Assembly (NCBI GenBank): GCA_943787425.1
Contig: CALSMJ010000001.1
Coordinates: forward strand, 1,043,271 to 1,107,270
DNA from: an uncultured Pseudomonadales bacterium
GTDB lineage: Bacteria > Pseudomonadota > Gammaproteobacteria > Pseudomonadales > Azotimanducaceae
Direction of reading: 5' to 3'
DNA length: 64,000 bases
The position numbers were made by a program, and so were the translations under genes. This document shows positions 47,294-55,946 of the stretch, piece after piece; position 1 is the first letter of the stretch; every line of letters starts with the position of its first letter. The notes beneath the pieces are model-generated. The model was not told where the DNA came from. It searched no databases and saw only the letters and a program-made list of their open reading frames with translations.

Positions 47294-47611
47294 ATGCAAA
47301 TTAGCGTTAGCGGACACCACGTACAAATTACCGAAGCCATTGAGCATTACATCCGAAAGAAATTGGCTCGATTAGAAAAACACTACCAACCCATTATCAA
47401 CAGTCAGGTGATCCTAACGGTTGATAAGAATGTCCAAAAGGCTGAGACTCGCATCCACATTTCTGGCGCAGAAGTTTTTGCAGAGGCCGAATCCAACAAT
47501 CTGTATACCTCAATTGATAAAATGATCAAAAAACTCGATCGAAAAATGATCGAAACGAAACGAAAACTGCTCTCAAAACGGCATCAGACAACAACCGTGC
47601 TCGAGGAATAA
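47294..47611 (+). CDS. hpf: Ribosome hibernation promoting factor, short form (Hpf)
   Basis: This 105-residue protein starts MQISVSGHHVQITEAI and has the S30EA fold throughout, with DKNVQKAETRIHISG and LYTSIDKMIKKLDRK. It lacks the C-terminal dimerisation domain of long HPF. Short HPF works with RMF to form 100S ribosomes. AAGGAG lies about 8 nt before the ATG. Location after rpoN is conserved. Confidence 0.95.
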   Translation: MQISVSGHHVQITEAIEHYIRKKLARLEKHYQPIINSQVILTVDKNVQKAETRIHISGAEVFAEAESNNLYTSIDKMIKKLDRKMIETKRKLLSKRHQTTTVLEE

Positions 47612-47623
47612 GACGCACAAATA

Positions 47624-47652
47624 CTGAAACAATCGGCAGTGATTGCTATACT
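47624..47652 (+). promoter_or_regulatory. Candidate promoter of ptsN
   Basis: CTGAAA (47624-47629), a 17 bp spacer and TATACT (47647-47652) preceded by TGC form an extended -10 type sigma-70 promoter, 33 bp before the chosen ptsN start. It is inferred only from consensus match. Confidence 0.5.
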
Positions 47653-47684
47653 TGCGGCTCGACCCATTGCCTGCGCTTATCGCC

Positions 47685-48140
47685 ATGAAAATTGCCTCTG
47701 TTTTATCGCCTCAGCGTACACAGTGTCGGCTTCAAGCAAGCAGTAAAAAACGCGCCATCGAATTGGCCGCTGCATTTATTGCAGAGACCAATGATCGAAT
47801 CAACGAACAAGAATTGTATCGATCCTTAATCGCAAGAGAGAAGGTCAGCCCGACCGGACTCGGCGAGGGCATTGCGATTCCCCATTGCCGCATGGCGAAT
47901 TGCACCGGCATCATGGGGACCCTCATCACGCTTGAGCAACCGGTTGAGTTTGAATCAATGGATGATCAACCGGTCTCGACCCTGTTTATTCTAATCGTCC
48001 CTGAAAAGGAAATGGATGCCCATCTGGAAGTTTTAGCGATGCTCGTTGAGAAGTTCCAGCAATCTGAGTTTAGAGAGAAACTCCTGGCAGCCCGTGACGC
48101 CAATGAACTGTACCTTGCTGCAGTAACCGATTCGAACTGA
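47685..48140 (+). CDS. ptsN: Nitrogen-PTS enzyme IIA PtsN
   Basis: From the ATG at 47685 (MKIASVLSP) the protein has 151 residues, the family length; an upstream start at 47643 would overlap the likely promoter. The phosphorylated histidine is His67 in GIAIPHCRM, preceded by GLGEG. IIA-Ntr receives phosphate from NPr (ptsO, downstream) and regulates potassium transport and sigma-54-linked processes rather than moving sugar. Confidence 0.95.
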   Translation: MKIASVLSPQRTQCRLQASSKKRAIELAAAFIAETNDRINEQELYRSLIAREKVSPTGLGEGIAIPHCRMANCTGIMGTLITLEQPVEFESMDDQPVSTLFILIVPEKEMDAHLEVLAMLVEKFQQSEFREKLLAARDANELYLAAVTDSN

Positions 48141-48194
48141 AACCAAGGTACGAACTTTTTTTCTTGCTACCATAGCGCGATAGAGGTGGGTCTT

Positions 48195-49085
48195 ATGACG
48201 CAAACAACAGCCCAGTTAGTGGTCATCAGCGGTCGTTCGGGGTCGGGGAAAAGTACTGCGCTGCATGTTTTAGAGGATTTGGGGTATTACTGCATCGACA
48301 ACCTACCAGCCTCACTCATTCCAAATCTCGTTGAACGCTCAAAACAGCAGAAACTTTCAACTAAAATTGCTGTCAGCATTGATGCTCGTAACTCTGCTGT
48401 CGATCTCGAAGACTTCCCGCTTGCGATCACGAAAATTCAAGACATTGATGTTCGCGTCGTCTTCTTAGATGCCGCCAGCCCAACCCTGATAAAGCGGTTC
48501 AGTGAAACGCGCCGAAAACATCCGCTGAGCAATCAAGATATGGGATTGAAAGAAGCCTTAGATGTCGAAAGCCAACTGCTGGACGGCTTGGCAATGATGG
48601 CTTCTTTAAAAATCGATACCACGCATATGACCTTGCACCAGTTGCGCGACGAAGTCCGAGATCGGGTTGCAAACACGACGCAATCCACCACCATTATGTT
48701 CCAATCCTTTGCCTTCAAACACGGCGTTCCAGTCGATGCTGATTTCGTTTTCGACGCGCGCTTTCTACCGAATCCTCACTGGGTGCCGCACCTTAGACCA
48801 CTCACCGGGTTAGACGGCGAGGTTGCCGCCTTTTTATCACAAGAAAAAGAGGTCAATGGATTCGAGCAAGACCTCACCACCTTTCTTGAAACCTGGTTGC
48901 CAAAAATAATAAAGAGCAATCGGGCCTACATCACCGTTTGTGTCGGCTGTACCGGCGGACAACATCGCTCAGTCTACTTGGTCGAGCGTCTCGCAACGCG
49001 GTTCAAAACACAAAACCATACTGTTCAAACGCGTCACAAGGAATTACGTCAAACCTTGAAGCCAAAAACTGATCTTCAGCCATGA
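48195..49085 (+). CDS. rapZ: RNase adapter protein RapZ
   Basis: RapZ controls GlcN-6-P synthase by guiding RNase E to GlmZ RNA in enterobacteria. Walker A GRSGSGKS lies at 13-20, DLGYYCIDNLP follows, and the C-terminal domain has VGCTGGQHRSVYLVERL. I choose the ATG at 48195 because AGGTGG precedes it by about 7 nt; a GTG nine bases upstream is the alternative. From 48195 it has 296 residues. Stop overlaps ptsO by 4 bp. Confidence 0.95.
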   Translation: MTQTTAQLVVISGRSGSGKSTALHVLEDLGYYCIDNLPASLIPNLVERSKQQKLSTKIAVSIDARNSAVDLEDFPLAITKIQDIDVRVVFLDAASPTLIKRFSETRRKHPLSNQDMGLKEALDVESQLLDGLAMMASLKIDTTHMTLHQLRDEVRDRVANTTQSTTIMFQSFAFKHGVPVDADFVFDARFLPNPHWVPHLRPLTGLDGEVAAFLSQEKEVNGFEQDLTTFLETWLPKIIKSNRAYITVCVGCTGGQHRSVYLVERLATRFKTQNHTVQTRHKELRQTLKPKTDLQP

Positions 49086-49363
49086 AGATGGCAACCACGC
49101 AAGTCAACAACCCGCAGGGACTGCACGCTAGATCTGCGGCGACCATCGTCAAACTGGCAACGCTTTTTCAAAGTAGTATCGAGTTAAAGAATGGCGCCAA
49201 AGTCGCCGATGCCAAAAACATCATGGCATTATTACTGCTTGAGGCGGCCAAAGGTACCCATATCATCGTTTGTACCAATGGTGTGGACGAAGTCCAAGCC
49301 TTAACCGAGATGGTCGAACTCATCGAAAACAATTTCGGTGAAACCAACGCCCCTTCCGCATGA
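49082..49363 (+). CDS. ptsO: Nitrogen-PTS phosphocarrier NPr
   Basis: This 93-residue HPr-like protein carries the phosphorylatable His15 in PQGLHARSA. The position of HPr Ser46 is Ile (DAKNIMALLLLEA), as in the nitrogen branch rather than sugar HPr. It takes phosphate from PtsP (not in the window) and passes it to PtsN. It overlaps rapZ and mgtE by 4 bp each. Confidence 0.94.
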   Translation: MKMATTQVNNPQGLHARSAATIVKLATLFQSSIELKNGAKVADAKNIMALLLLEAAKGTHIIVCTNGVDEVQALTEMVELIENNFGETNAPSA

Positions 49364-50706
49364 ACATTGATCAGAACCATATTGCAGAACTGATCAACCA
49401 GCCGTTAACGCCAGAAAACCTTGTGCAAATCCAAAGCTTACTGAACGAGCTCGCGCCGGTTGATATTGGTAACCTATTAACCAGTACACCCGCCAAAGAA
49501 CGTCAGCAGCTGTGGGACCTATTCGATGAGGACCGCCAAGGCGAGGTCGTCGCTTATGTCGACCCTGAACTGGTGGCAGATTTATTTTCCGAGCGGTCGG
49601 CCGAAGAGATCGTCCAAGTCATCGAGAAGGTCGCTGACAACGACGATCTTGCTGACATCATCCAGTTAATGCCGGACGAGTTAAGCGAAGAAATTCTCGT
49701 CGTCCTCGACAGCCAAGATCAAGAGCGGGTTAAAACCCTTCTGCGCTACCCGCGAGATACTGCCGGCGGCTTAATGGATACAGACATTATTTCCGTGCGG
49801 TCAGAGATCAGCATCGACGTAGTGTTACGCTATCTCAGAAGACATCAGAAACTGCCCGATGCCACCGATCAAATTTTCGTCGTTGACAAACAAGGCCGCT
49901 ACACCGGCAGTTTGCCATTGGCCACAATTCTCGTTACAGACCCCAGCACGCTTGTTTCGGAATGCCTTGATCAGAACACTGAAGGTGTTCTCGCAGAGCT
50001 TCCCACGCACGAAGTTGCCCAACTTTTTGAACGCTATGACCTGATTTCCATGCCGGTGCTCGATCATACTGGCCAATTGCTCGGCCGAATCACCATTGAC
50101 GATATTGTTGACGTAATTATTGATGAAGCTGATCACTCAATTTTAGGCATGGCAGGCCTTAATCAAATTGATGACACCCTGGCGCCCATTTTAAAGACCT
50201 CGCGAAGTCGCGCGCTTTGGCTTGGGGCCAATTTGATGACCGCACTCATTGCCTCATTCGTCATCAACCTATTCGAAGATACCATCGAAAAAGTGGTGGC
50301 ATTAGCGATTTTGATGCCCATTGTTGCCAGTATGGGCGGCGTCACCGGCAGCCAATCTTTGACTTTGGTCATTAGGAGCATGGCGCAGGGCACCTTGCTT
50401 GACACCAATATGGGCTGGCTGATTCGACGAGAGCTGGCTGTGTCGGTGCTCAATGGTATTGTCTGGGCGAGCCTGATAGCTGTTGGCACCGCGATACTGT
50501 TTAACGATACGACCCTTGGCATGATCATCGCAATCGCACTCGTCATCAACATGGCAGTCGCAGCAGTTTCTGGTGCCATGCTGCCAAAAATCCTCAAGGC
50601 ACTTAACATAGACCCAGCAATTGCAGGCACCGTGGTCCTTACGACCATCACCGACGTGGTCGGGTTTATCACTTTTCTGGGTATGGCAACCTACTTCTAT
50701 GCTTGA
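49360..50706 (+). CDS. mgtE: Magnesium transporter MgtE
   Basis: The 448-residue protein has the MgtE N domain (about 20-130), two CBS domains (about 135-255) that sense Mg2+, and five C-terminal membrane helices. The channel domain includes MPIVASMGGVTGSQSLTLVIRSMAQG and the end of helix five. It starts inside the last codons of ptsO, which places Mg2+ uptake in the same transcript as the nitrogen PTS. Confidence 0.95.
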   Translation: MNIDQNHIAELINQPLTPENLVQIQSLLNELAPVDIGNLLTSTPAKERQQLWDLFDEDRQGEVVAYVDPELVADLFSERSAEEIVQVIEKVADNDDLADIIQLMPDELSEEILVVLDSQDQERVKTLLRYPRDTAGGLMDTDIISVRSEISIDVVLRYLRRHQKLPDATDQIFVVDKQGRYTGSLPLATILVTDPSTLVSECLDQNTEGVLAELPTHEVAQLFERYDLISMPVLDHTGQLLGRITIDDIVDVIIDEADHSILGMAGLNQIDDTLAPILKTSRSRALWLGANLMTALIASFVINLFEDTIEKVVALAILMPIVASMGGVTGSQSLTLVIRSMAQGTLLDTNMGWLIRRELAVSVLNGIVWASLIAVGTAILFNDTTLGMIIAIALVINMAVAAVSGAMLPKILKALNIDPAIAGTVVLTTITDVVGFITFLGMATYFYA

Positions 50707-50718
50707 AGGAGCCGTTTC

Positions 50719-51279
50719 ATGACCGAACTCGAACCATTTAGCAAGTCCCAACAAAAGCAGAATGCAAAAGACATTACAGATCTCGGGAACCAACTGGCGA
50801 AACTCTCCGAAACCCAGCTTAGCGCCCTGCCTTATCCTGAGATAGAAGCTGCAATCAAAGAATACAAACGCATCACCAAAGGCAATGCCAGAAAGCGCCA
50901 AATGTTGTACATCGGGAAATTACTCCGCCAAGTGGATCTCGCCGCGATCGAGGACCTCATTGATCGTTACGATAGCAGTAGCGATGCCCACCGATTATTG
51001 GTTAATCAGTTCGAATCTTGGCGCCTCAGATTACTGGCGTCAGACCCTCTCGTGATCACTGAACTGGGCGAGCGTTATCCAGCCCTTGACCGGCAAGCGC
51101 TTCGAAGCATCGTTCGCGATGCGCAAGCGGAACAAGCAGCCGCGGGCGGCACTTCAACAAAAGCCTATCGCAAGCTTTTTCAACACCTTAAACGCTTGCA
51201 CGATCAACAGTTGTTGGCCGACGCCACGATGGGAGCGCCGAGCGCACACGACGGAGATCTGGAAGATCCAGCGTTGTAA
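50719..51279 (+). CDS. darP: DarP/YjgA, ribosome-associated protein
   Basis: This 186-residue protein has the YjgA core: SKSQQKQNAKDITDLGNQL, LPYPEIEAAIKEYKRITKGNARKRQ, and the C-terminal YRKLFQHLKRL. DarP helps late 50S assembly in E. coli. About 21 residues follow the usual family end; all of that tail lies inside a 92 bp region that is antisense to the end of the nitrilase-family gene. It starts 12 bp after mgtE. The tldD/pmbA genes often nearby are absent. Confidence 0.93.
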   Translation: MTELEPFSKSQQKQNAKDITDLGNQLAKLSETQLSALPYPEIEAAIKEYKRITKGNARKRQMLYIGKLLRQVDLAAIEDLIDRYDSSSDAHRLLVNQFESWRLRLLASDPLVITELGERYPALDRQALRSIVRDAQAEQAAAGGTSTKAYRKLFQHLKRLHDQQLLADATMGAPSAHDGDLEDPAL

Positions 51280-52051
51280 CAAAAACCCCAGGCCCTGCTT
51301 CTCGGCAAGCCAAGACCTCACCCCAAGGGCTGACAACCATACTGTGGCCAAAGGTTTCACGGCCACTATCATGACCACCGGATTGACAAGCAGCGACTAA
51401 GAAGCACGCATTTTCGATGGCTCTTGCTCGAACCAATACCTCAAAGTGTGCCGCGCCGGTCACGGCGGTAAAGGCTGAGGGCACAGCAACGATTTCGGCA
51501 CCAAGGGCCGTTAAACGCATAAAAAATTCAGGGAATCGCAGGTCGTAGCAAACCGATAAGCCCACCGCGCCGAAAGCGGTCGGCACAACCTTTGGCTCAT
51601 CTCCAGACTCAAATGTGTCTGATTCTCGATAGCGCCCGATCCGATCCTGAACATCAACATCAAAGAGATGCCGTTTATCATATCGCGCGACTTCAATGCC
51701 GAAGGGATCAAAAACCAAAGAGGCCGCGCGGACTTTTTGCCCGGGCACCATTTCTCCGTTTGCCCGCCTGGCCAAAGGCACCGTACCCGCAAAGATGTAA
51801 GCTCCGATTTCAATTGCCTTTTGTGCAATGAAACCTCTAATCAACCCGCCGTCTTCTGTCTCACCAAGGCCAATCTGATAGACTGAAGGAGAAGCCAGCG
51901 CGGCGAAATTTTCCGGTAAGAAGATTGCGTCTACTGCACCCGGCTCAAGTTCCGCTAAAACCGATGACAACTGCGCCAGGCTCAGCGAAACATCTTGGCT
52001 GCTGCAGAGTTGCACCACCGCAATGGTGACGGTTTCATTCACGGGCGGCAT
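51188..52051 (-). CDS. Carbon-nitrogen hydrolase (nitrilase superfamily, omega-amidase-like or deaminated glutathione amidase-like)
   Basis: The 287-residue protein has the superfamily triad Glu47 (FLPENFA), Lys126 (YDKRHLFDVDV) and Cys168 (LSVCYDLRFPEFF). The DKxHLFDV and YDLRFPE signatures put it in the Nit1/Nit2 branch, which hydrolyses omega-amides such as deaminated glutathione. The exact substrate is not certain. It lies between yhdP and darP, the same place as the homologue in Pseudomonas. Its 3' end overlaps darP by 92 bp in convergent orientation, and its start overlaps the yhdP stop by 17 bp. Confidence 0.92.
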   Translation of the reverse strand: MPPVNETVTIAVVQLCSSQDVSLSLAQLSSVLAELEPGAVDAIFLPENFAALASPSVYQIGLGETEDGGLIRGFIAQKAIEIGAYIFAGTVPLARRANGEMVPGQKVRAASLVFDPFGIEVARYDKRHLFDVDVQDRIGRYRESDTFESGDEPKVVPTAFGAVGLSVCYDLRFPEFFMRLTALGAEIVAVPSAFTAVTGAAHFEVLVRARAIENACFLVAACQSGGHDSGRETFGHSMVVSPWGEVLACREAGPGVFVTTLDLPDLRRVRSALPSWRRPTTVDRASV

Positions 52052-55000
52052 CTACATCAGAATCTGGGGACTCGGTGACTGCCGCTGGATCAGCCGATTC
52101 CCTCAAAGAGGAATCAAACATAGACAGAAACTGAACGTTGGGTTCACTGAACGTACCGGATACTTCGTACTTCAAACTGGTCAGTTCATCAATTTGCTTT
52201 TTAAACACTTTCTGCGCCAGAAACACCCCAGCCCCGACGAGTGGCCCAGTCGCAACCGCACTATAAGCGGCGTACCAGGGTAAATTTTTATTGAGCGGCA
52301 GCGTCACAATCAAATCGTTATCTAAGGTCTCAGTGAGCAGATTGACCTCACCAGCCAGAGTCAACTGACTGCCTGCGCCAGCGATCACAATCGGCGAATC
52401 GATCGAAACCAAACCATTTTCTAAGACAAAAGACCCCGTCATACTATTAAAGGCATGCCCTTCACTGAGCACCCTCGACAAGTCGAAACTGAATCGTTGA
52501 GCAATTTCGGCAAAATCAAATATACCGAGTAATTTTAGGGCACCAGAATTGGCCTCTGCTTGCACGATTCGACCCTGCCCGCCTGAGAGCTCGACGGATC
52601 CTTGAATCCGGTCCAGATCAATATGCAGCGGCGACCCCGACCATTGTATCGATGTTTGGAAGCCAAAATCCGCACCCTCAAGGCCGGAGGCATAACCCCA
52701 AGCCGCAAGACAAGCGCGCATATCTTCAACCCTTACGAGTCCTTCAAATTTAGTATAGGGCGCCTCGCTTGCGGGGTACCAATGCAGACCGTCTTTTACA
52801 TCGATCAGCATCCCCTTACTTTGTGCCACAAGATTGGAAAACCGCACCCCCTCGTCGTCCGGCTGAACCCTAAACTGCCAGCTACCGAAATCTTCGCCCT
52901 CCCAGACGACCGAGCGAATCAAAACCTCAGCGGGTAATAAATCCTCGCTCGTTAAGCCTGCCAACGGATCCGTTATCTCTCCATCGGATGTCAAATTAAG
53001 GTTATCTAAGACTATTTCTAATGGCGCATCCGGATCATCATTGAGGCGCACCATTCCATCAACTTCCGAATTCAAGAGTGTCATGCGCCACCCGTCTGTA
53101 TCGGGATACAGACCTAAGGCGACTTCTTCTAACGCATATCCAAAGAGGTCGAACTCAGCGGCCTGAACCTCAACAGACTCAAGCCGCGCACGAAATACTT
53201 CCGACACATCGCCTTTTGAAAGCGCGTCAAGGCGAAGTAAAAACCCATCCCATTCTTCTAGGCTGGCATAGGGTAACGCGCCAGTAATTCGAATCGCATC
53301 AAAGGCGGCTGCTTTCGGTTCATAACGCCCAATCTCAATGATACCGCCTTGAACCTCATCGCCGACAAGTCTCAGAATACCGCCGGCACTCTGGTCAAGC
53401 TCGAAAGCCAGTTCCGAGCCATTCGCCTCAAAGCTTTGGGTAACCTGCAAGGGTCGGCTCGCATCCGCGACGATCTTCCCAATCGGTGGCGGCATATCAA
53501 TGGTCATGCCTCGAAGCTCGCTCGAAAACTCAAAAACGGGTTGGTCTTCTCGGCCGCCGTAAGGCAGCGACAGATTTCCCTGATAAGTCGTCGAGCCTTC
53601 AGCCAAACCAAGCAAAGTCACGTCCAACCAATCTGTAACCGGCGCCATATCCACATCGCCCTCAAGGGCAATCACCGTTACGCCACCGTCGCCAAAAAGT
53701 TCTGAGCGAATGCTCGCGTTGCTAGAACCACCCAAGACATCGAACTGAATTTGCTTGGCTGACAGCCCCGTTTTGGTCTCATAATCAAATTGGCCACGAA
53801 GATCGGTGAGGTTCAATCCAATATCGTTGAGCTGAATCTCTGCTTGGTCAATCCAAAGACCTGCGCTCACATCGGGCGCTGTATTTGTCCCGTCCAGTGG
53901 CACCGCCACTTTAGCATTTCCTAATGCGCGCCCTTTCCCAGTCCAAGAATCGGCAACCCCTTTGACTTGACGCTGCAAAGGCGTTTCTTGAAAGAAACGA
54001 ATCAAATCAGAAACGGGGCCCTGTACTTGCCCCTGCACCAGAACCTCAGTCGGCAGTCCCGCTTCCGCAAAGGGCATGCTCAAGCTGACATCACTTGCCG
54101 CCATTGCATAAAGCTGGGTTACCAATTGCTCGCCGAAGATTCCTTTATTCGAGACATCAATCCGCCCCACCGTTTCTGCGGCAACTGGCCAATCCGGATC
54201 GTATTGAATGACGCCCTTCTCGAGTGCAATCTGCACACCATACTGCTTTTCCGCTTTTGGACTGATTCGATCAAGGGAGCCATGAACAAAAAGCCCGGTG
54301 GTCGATGAATGCCCAGCCAGCAGGTTCTCGTTCAGCCATTCTCTCGCCCTTTCAGGAACGGTGTTGGGCATAAACGGCAAAGATGCCTTTAAATCGAAGT
54401 CCTTCGCGCCCAGGACTAACCCCCAGGTTCGCAACCTTCGATCCCGAGTGAGATTCATATGGAGCTTGCCTTCAGCTGAGAGTCCATCGGCATCCACCAC
54501 CAGCTTCCCAGAGGTCAGGGCGAAACCATCCTCAGCTTGACGGTAAGCCAGCCGGCCTTGAATCGACTCTAAAGACCAAGGCGCATCGTACAGGCTTCCG
54601 AACTGCACTTGTGCCTGCATCGCATTGAAGTCGAAGTAACCTGCACCGAGCCCAAACTGGACAAAACCACTCAGACCCGAAAGTCCCGGAACGGCACCCG
54701 CGACCGAAAGCGCCAAATTCGCGACATCAGCTTGCACCGTGAGAGTCTCCCGAGCCCGCATTGGTTTGAACTGCCATTGCACATCATTTAGCCGCAATCG
54801 GGGAGCAACCTGCTCAAGCAATAACCGCTGACCCGACACCAAGCCAAAGACCTCGGCGCTCGTGGCGAGCGCCTTAACGGCAGCGGCGTTCACCTCAAAG
54901 TAATCAAGGTCGCCCGCGAGGCTATACCCATCTGGATCAGCGCCTTGCTCCCCGGCGAGTCCTATGGATCCAATTTCGATGGACTGATCCCCAACCTTGA

Positions 55001-55946
55001 GTTGTGGCTCTGGCAGCAACACACTGAATGATCCTTCGGTTTGGGAAAAATCACCCTCAATTCCCGACCAAAGCGCCACGTCAGGCTGAACTTGGCGGAC
55101 GCCTTGGGTCAAATAAGAAGCCCAATCAGTCGAGCCTACAATTTTTCCTCGACCGTCGCGCGTCGTAACCCAAAGTGCGGCACTGAGTTCGTGATGCCCC
55201 AATGGCTTTTTAGTAACGTCTGCTTCAGCCTCGGCCGGCTCCAAGGTTAAAAATGCCTCGAAATCCGCTCGAACCAACGATCCGGAGATCCCTTCAAACC
55301 GCGCAACGATCGTAACGATTTCTTGGAATCCCGCAGCGCTCGCAGCGTCTGATACGATCCTAAAGCCACCCGATAACACGCGATCTGATTCTGTCGTCGC
55401 CAAGCGCAGCCCCTGATCTTCCGAGGCAATTTCAATGGCGAAGGGGTAAGGCCCTTGCACCAGGATTTTGGAGGATTCAACCACCAACCGACCGGATTGC
55501 TCGAGTAGTTTCAGATAATCCACTGCCGGCGAGCGCGCACTGACCGGCAATCCTGAAAAGCGCCAGCGACCAAGCTGATCTGGCGCGACTTCCGCTTGCA
55601 AGCCAATCACCTCTAATTCACGAAGGATCGGAGCTTTAGCGATGACGCTCTTAAAACCATTCAGCCGAATCGAAAACCGATCAACCATCAGTTGATCGGT
55701 AGCTTCGGGCCCGAGACTTAAGCCTTGCATCCTCAAAATTGGATCAAAGTAGATCAGATCAGCACCCAACGATTCAAACCGAACCTCAGTGCCGAGTTCA
55801 GCCGATAAGCGCAGCTCAATCTCTTGGTGGTAAAACTCAAGCGCACCGACCAAAATCCGGAGCAGGGTTAGCGTAACCGCGGCGGCAATAACGCCGCCAA
55901 TGACAGCAACGCGCATCCACAAAAACCACCGTATGCTACGCAACAT
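52035..55946 (-). CDS. yhdP: YhdP, AsmA-like envelope-spanning lipid transport protein
   Basis: At about 1303 residues this is a full-size YhdP (TIGR02099-type). One N-terminal membrane helix (about 12-32) precedes a very long periplasmic beta-rich region and the conserved DUF3971/AsmA-like C-terminal part near ITGALPY and GVFLAQKVFKKQIDEL. YhdP forms a hydrophobic groove bridging the membranes and carries phospholipid to the outer membrane, with TamB and YdbH as partners. I choose the ATG at 55946, since GGAGG lies 5 nt upstream. It overlaps rng by 11 bp. Confidence 0.92.
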   Translation of the reverse strand: MLRSIRWFLWMRVAVIGGVIAAAVTLTLLRILVGALEFYHQEIELRLSAELGTEVRFESLGADLIYFDPILRMQGLSLGPEATDQLMVDRFSIRLNGFKSVIAKAPILRELEVIGLQAEVAPDQLGRWRFSGLPVSARSPAVDYLKLLEQSGRLVVESSKILVQGPYPFAIEIASEDQGLRLATTESDRVLSGGFRIVSDAASAAGFQEIVTIVARFEGISGSLVRADFEAFLTLEPAEAEADVTKKPLGHHELSAALWVTTRDGRGKIVGSTDWASYLTQGVRQVQPDVALWSGIEGDFSQTEGSFSVLLPEPQLKVGDQSIEIGSIGLAGEQGADPDGYSLAGDLDYFEVNAAAVKALATSAEVFGLVSGQRLLLEQVAPRLRLNDVQWQFKPMRARETLTVQADVANLALSVAGAVPGLSGLSGFVQFGLGAGYFDFNAMQAQVQFGSLYDAPWSLESIQGRLAYRQAEDGFALTSGKLVVDADGLSAEGKLHMNLTRDRRLRTWGLVLGAKDFDLKASLPFMPNTVPERAREWLNENLLAGHSSTTGLFVHGSLDRISPKAEKQYGVQIALEKGVIQYDPDWPVAAETVGRIDVSNKGIFGEQLVTQLYAMAASDVSLSMPFAEAGLPTEVLVQGQVQGPVSDLIRFFQETPLQRQVKGVADSWTGKGRALGNAKVAVPLDGTNTAPDVSAGLWIDQAEIQLNDIGLNLTDLRGQFDYETKTGLSAKQIQFDVLGGSSNASIRSELFGDGGVTVIALEGDVDMAPVTDWLDVTLLGLAEGSTTYQGNLSLPYGGREDQPVFEFSSELRGMTIDMPPPIGKIVADASRPLQVTQSFEANGSELAFELDQSAGGILRLVGDEVQGGIIEIGRYEPKAAAFDAIRITGALPYASLEEWDGFLLRLDALSKGDVSEVFRARLESVEVQAAEFDLFGYALEEVALGLYPDTDGWRMTLLNSEVDGMVRLNDDPDAPLEIVLDNLNLTSDGEITDPLAGLTSEDLLPAEVLIRSVVWEGEDFGSWQFRVQPDDEGVRFSNLVAQSKGMLIDVKDGLHWYPASEAPYTKFEGLVRVEDMRACLAAWGYASGLEGADFGFQTSIQWSGSPLHIDLDRIQGSVELSGGQGRIVQAEANSGALKLLGIFDFAEIAQRFSFDLSRVLSEGHAFNSMTGSFVLENGLVSIDSPIVIAGAGSQLTLAGEVNLLTETLDNDLIVTLPLNKNLPWYAAYSAVATGPLVGAGVFLAQKVFKKQIDELTSLKYEVSGTFSEPNVQFLSMFDSSLRESADPAAVTESPDSDVDAARE

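Noticed and set aside
50163..50672. Minus-strand open frame of 169 codons opposite mgtE
   Set aside because: Mirror of the MgtE membrane domain; no ribosome site and no recognisable family.
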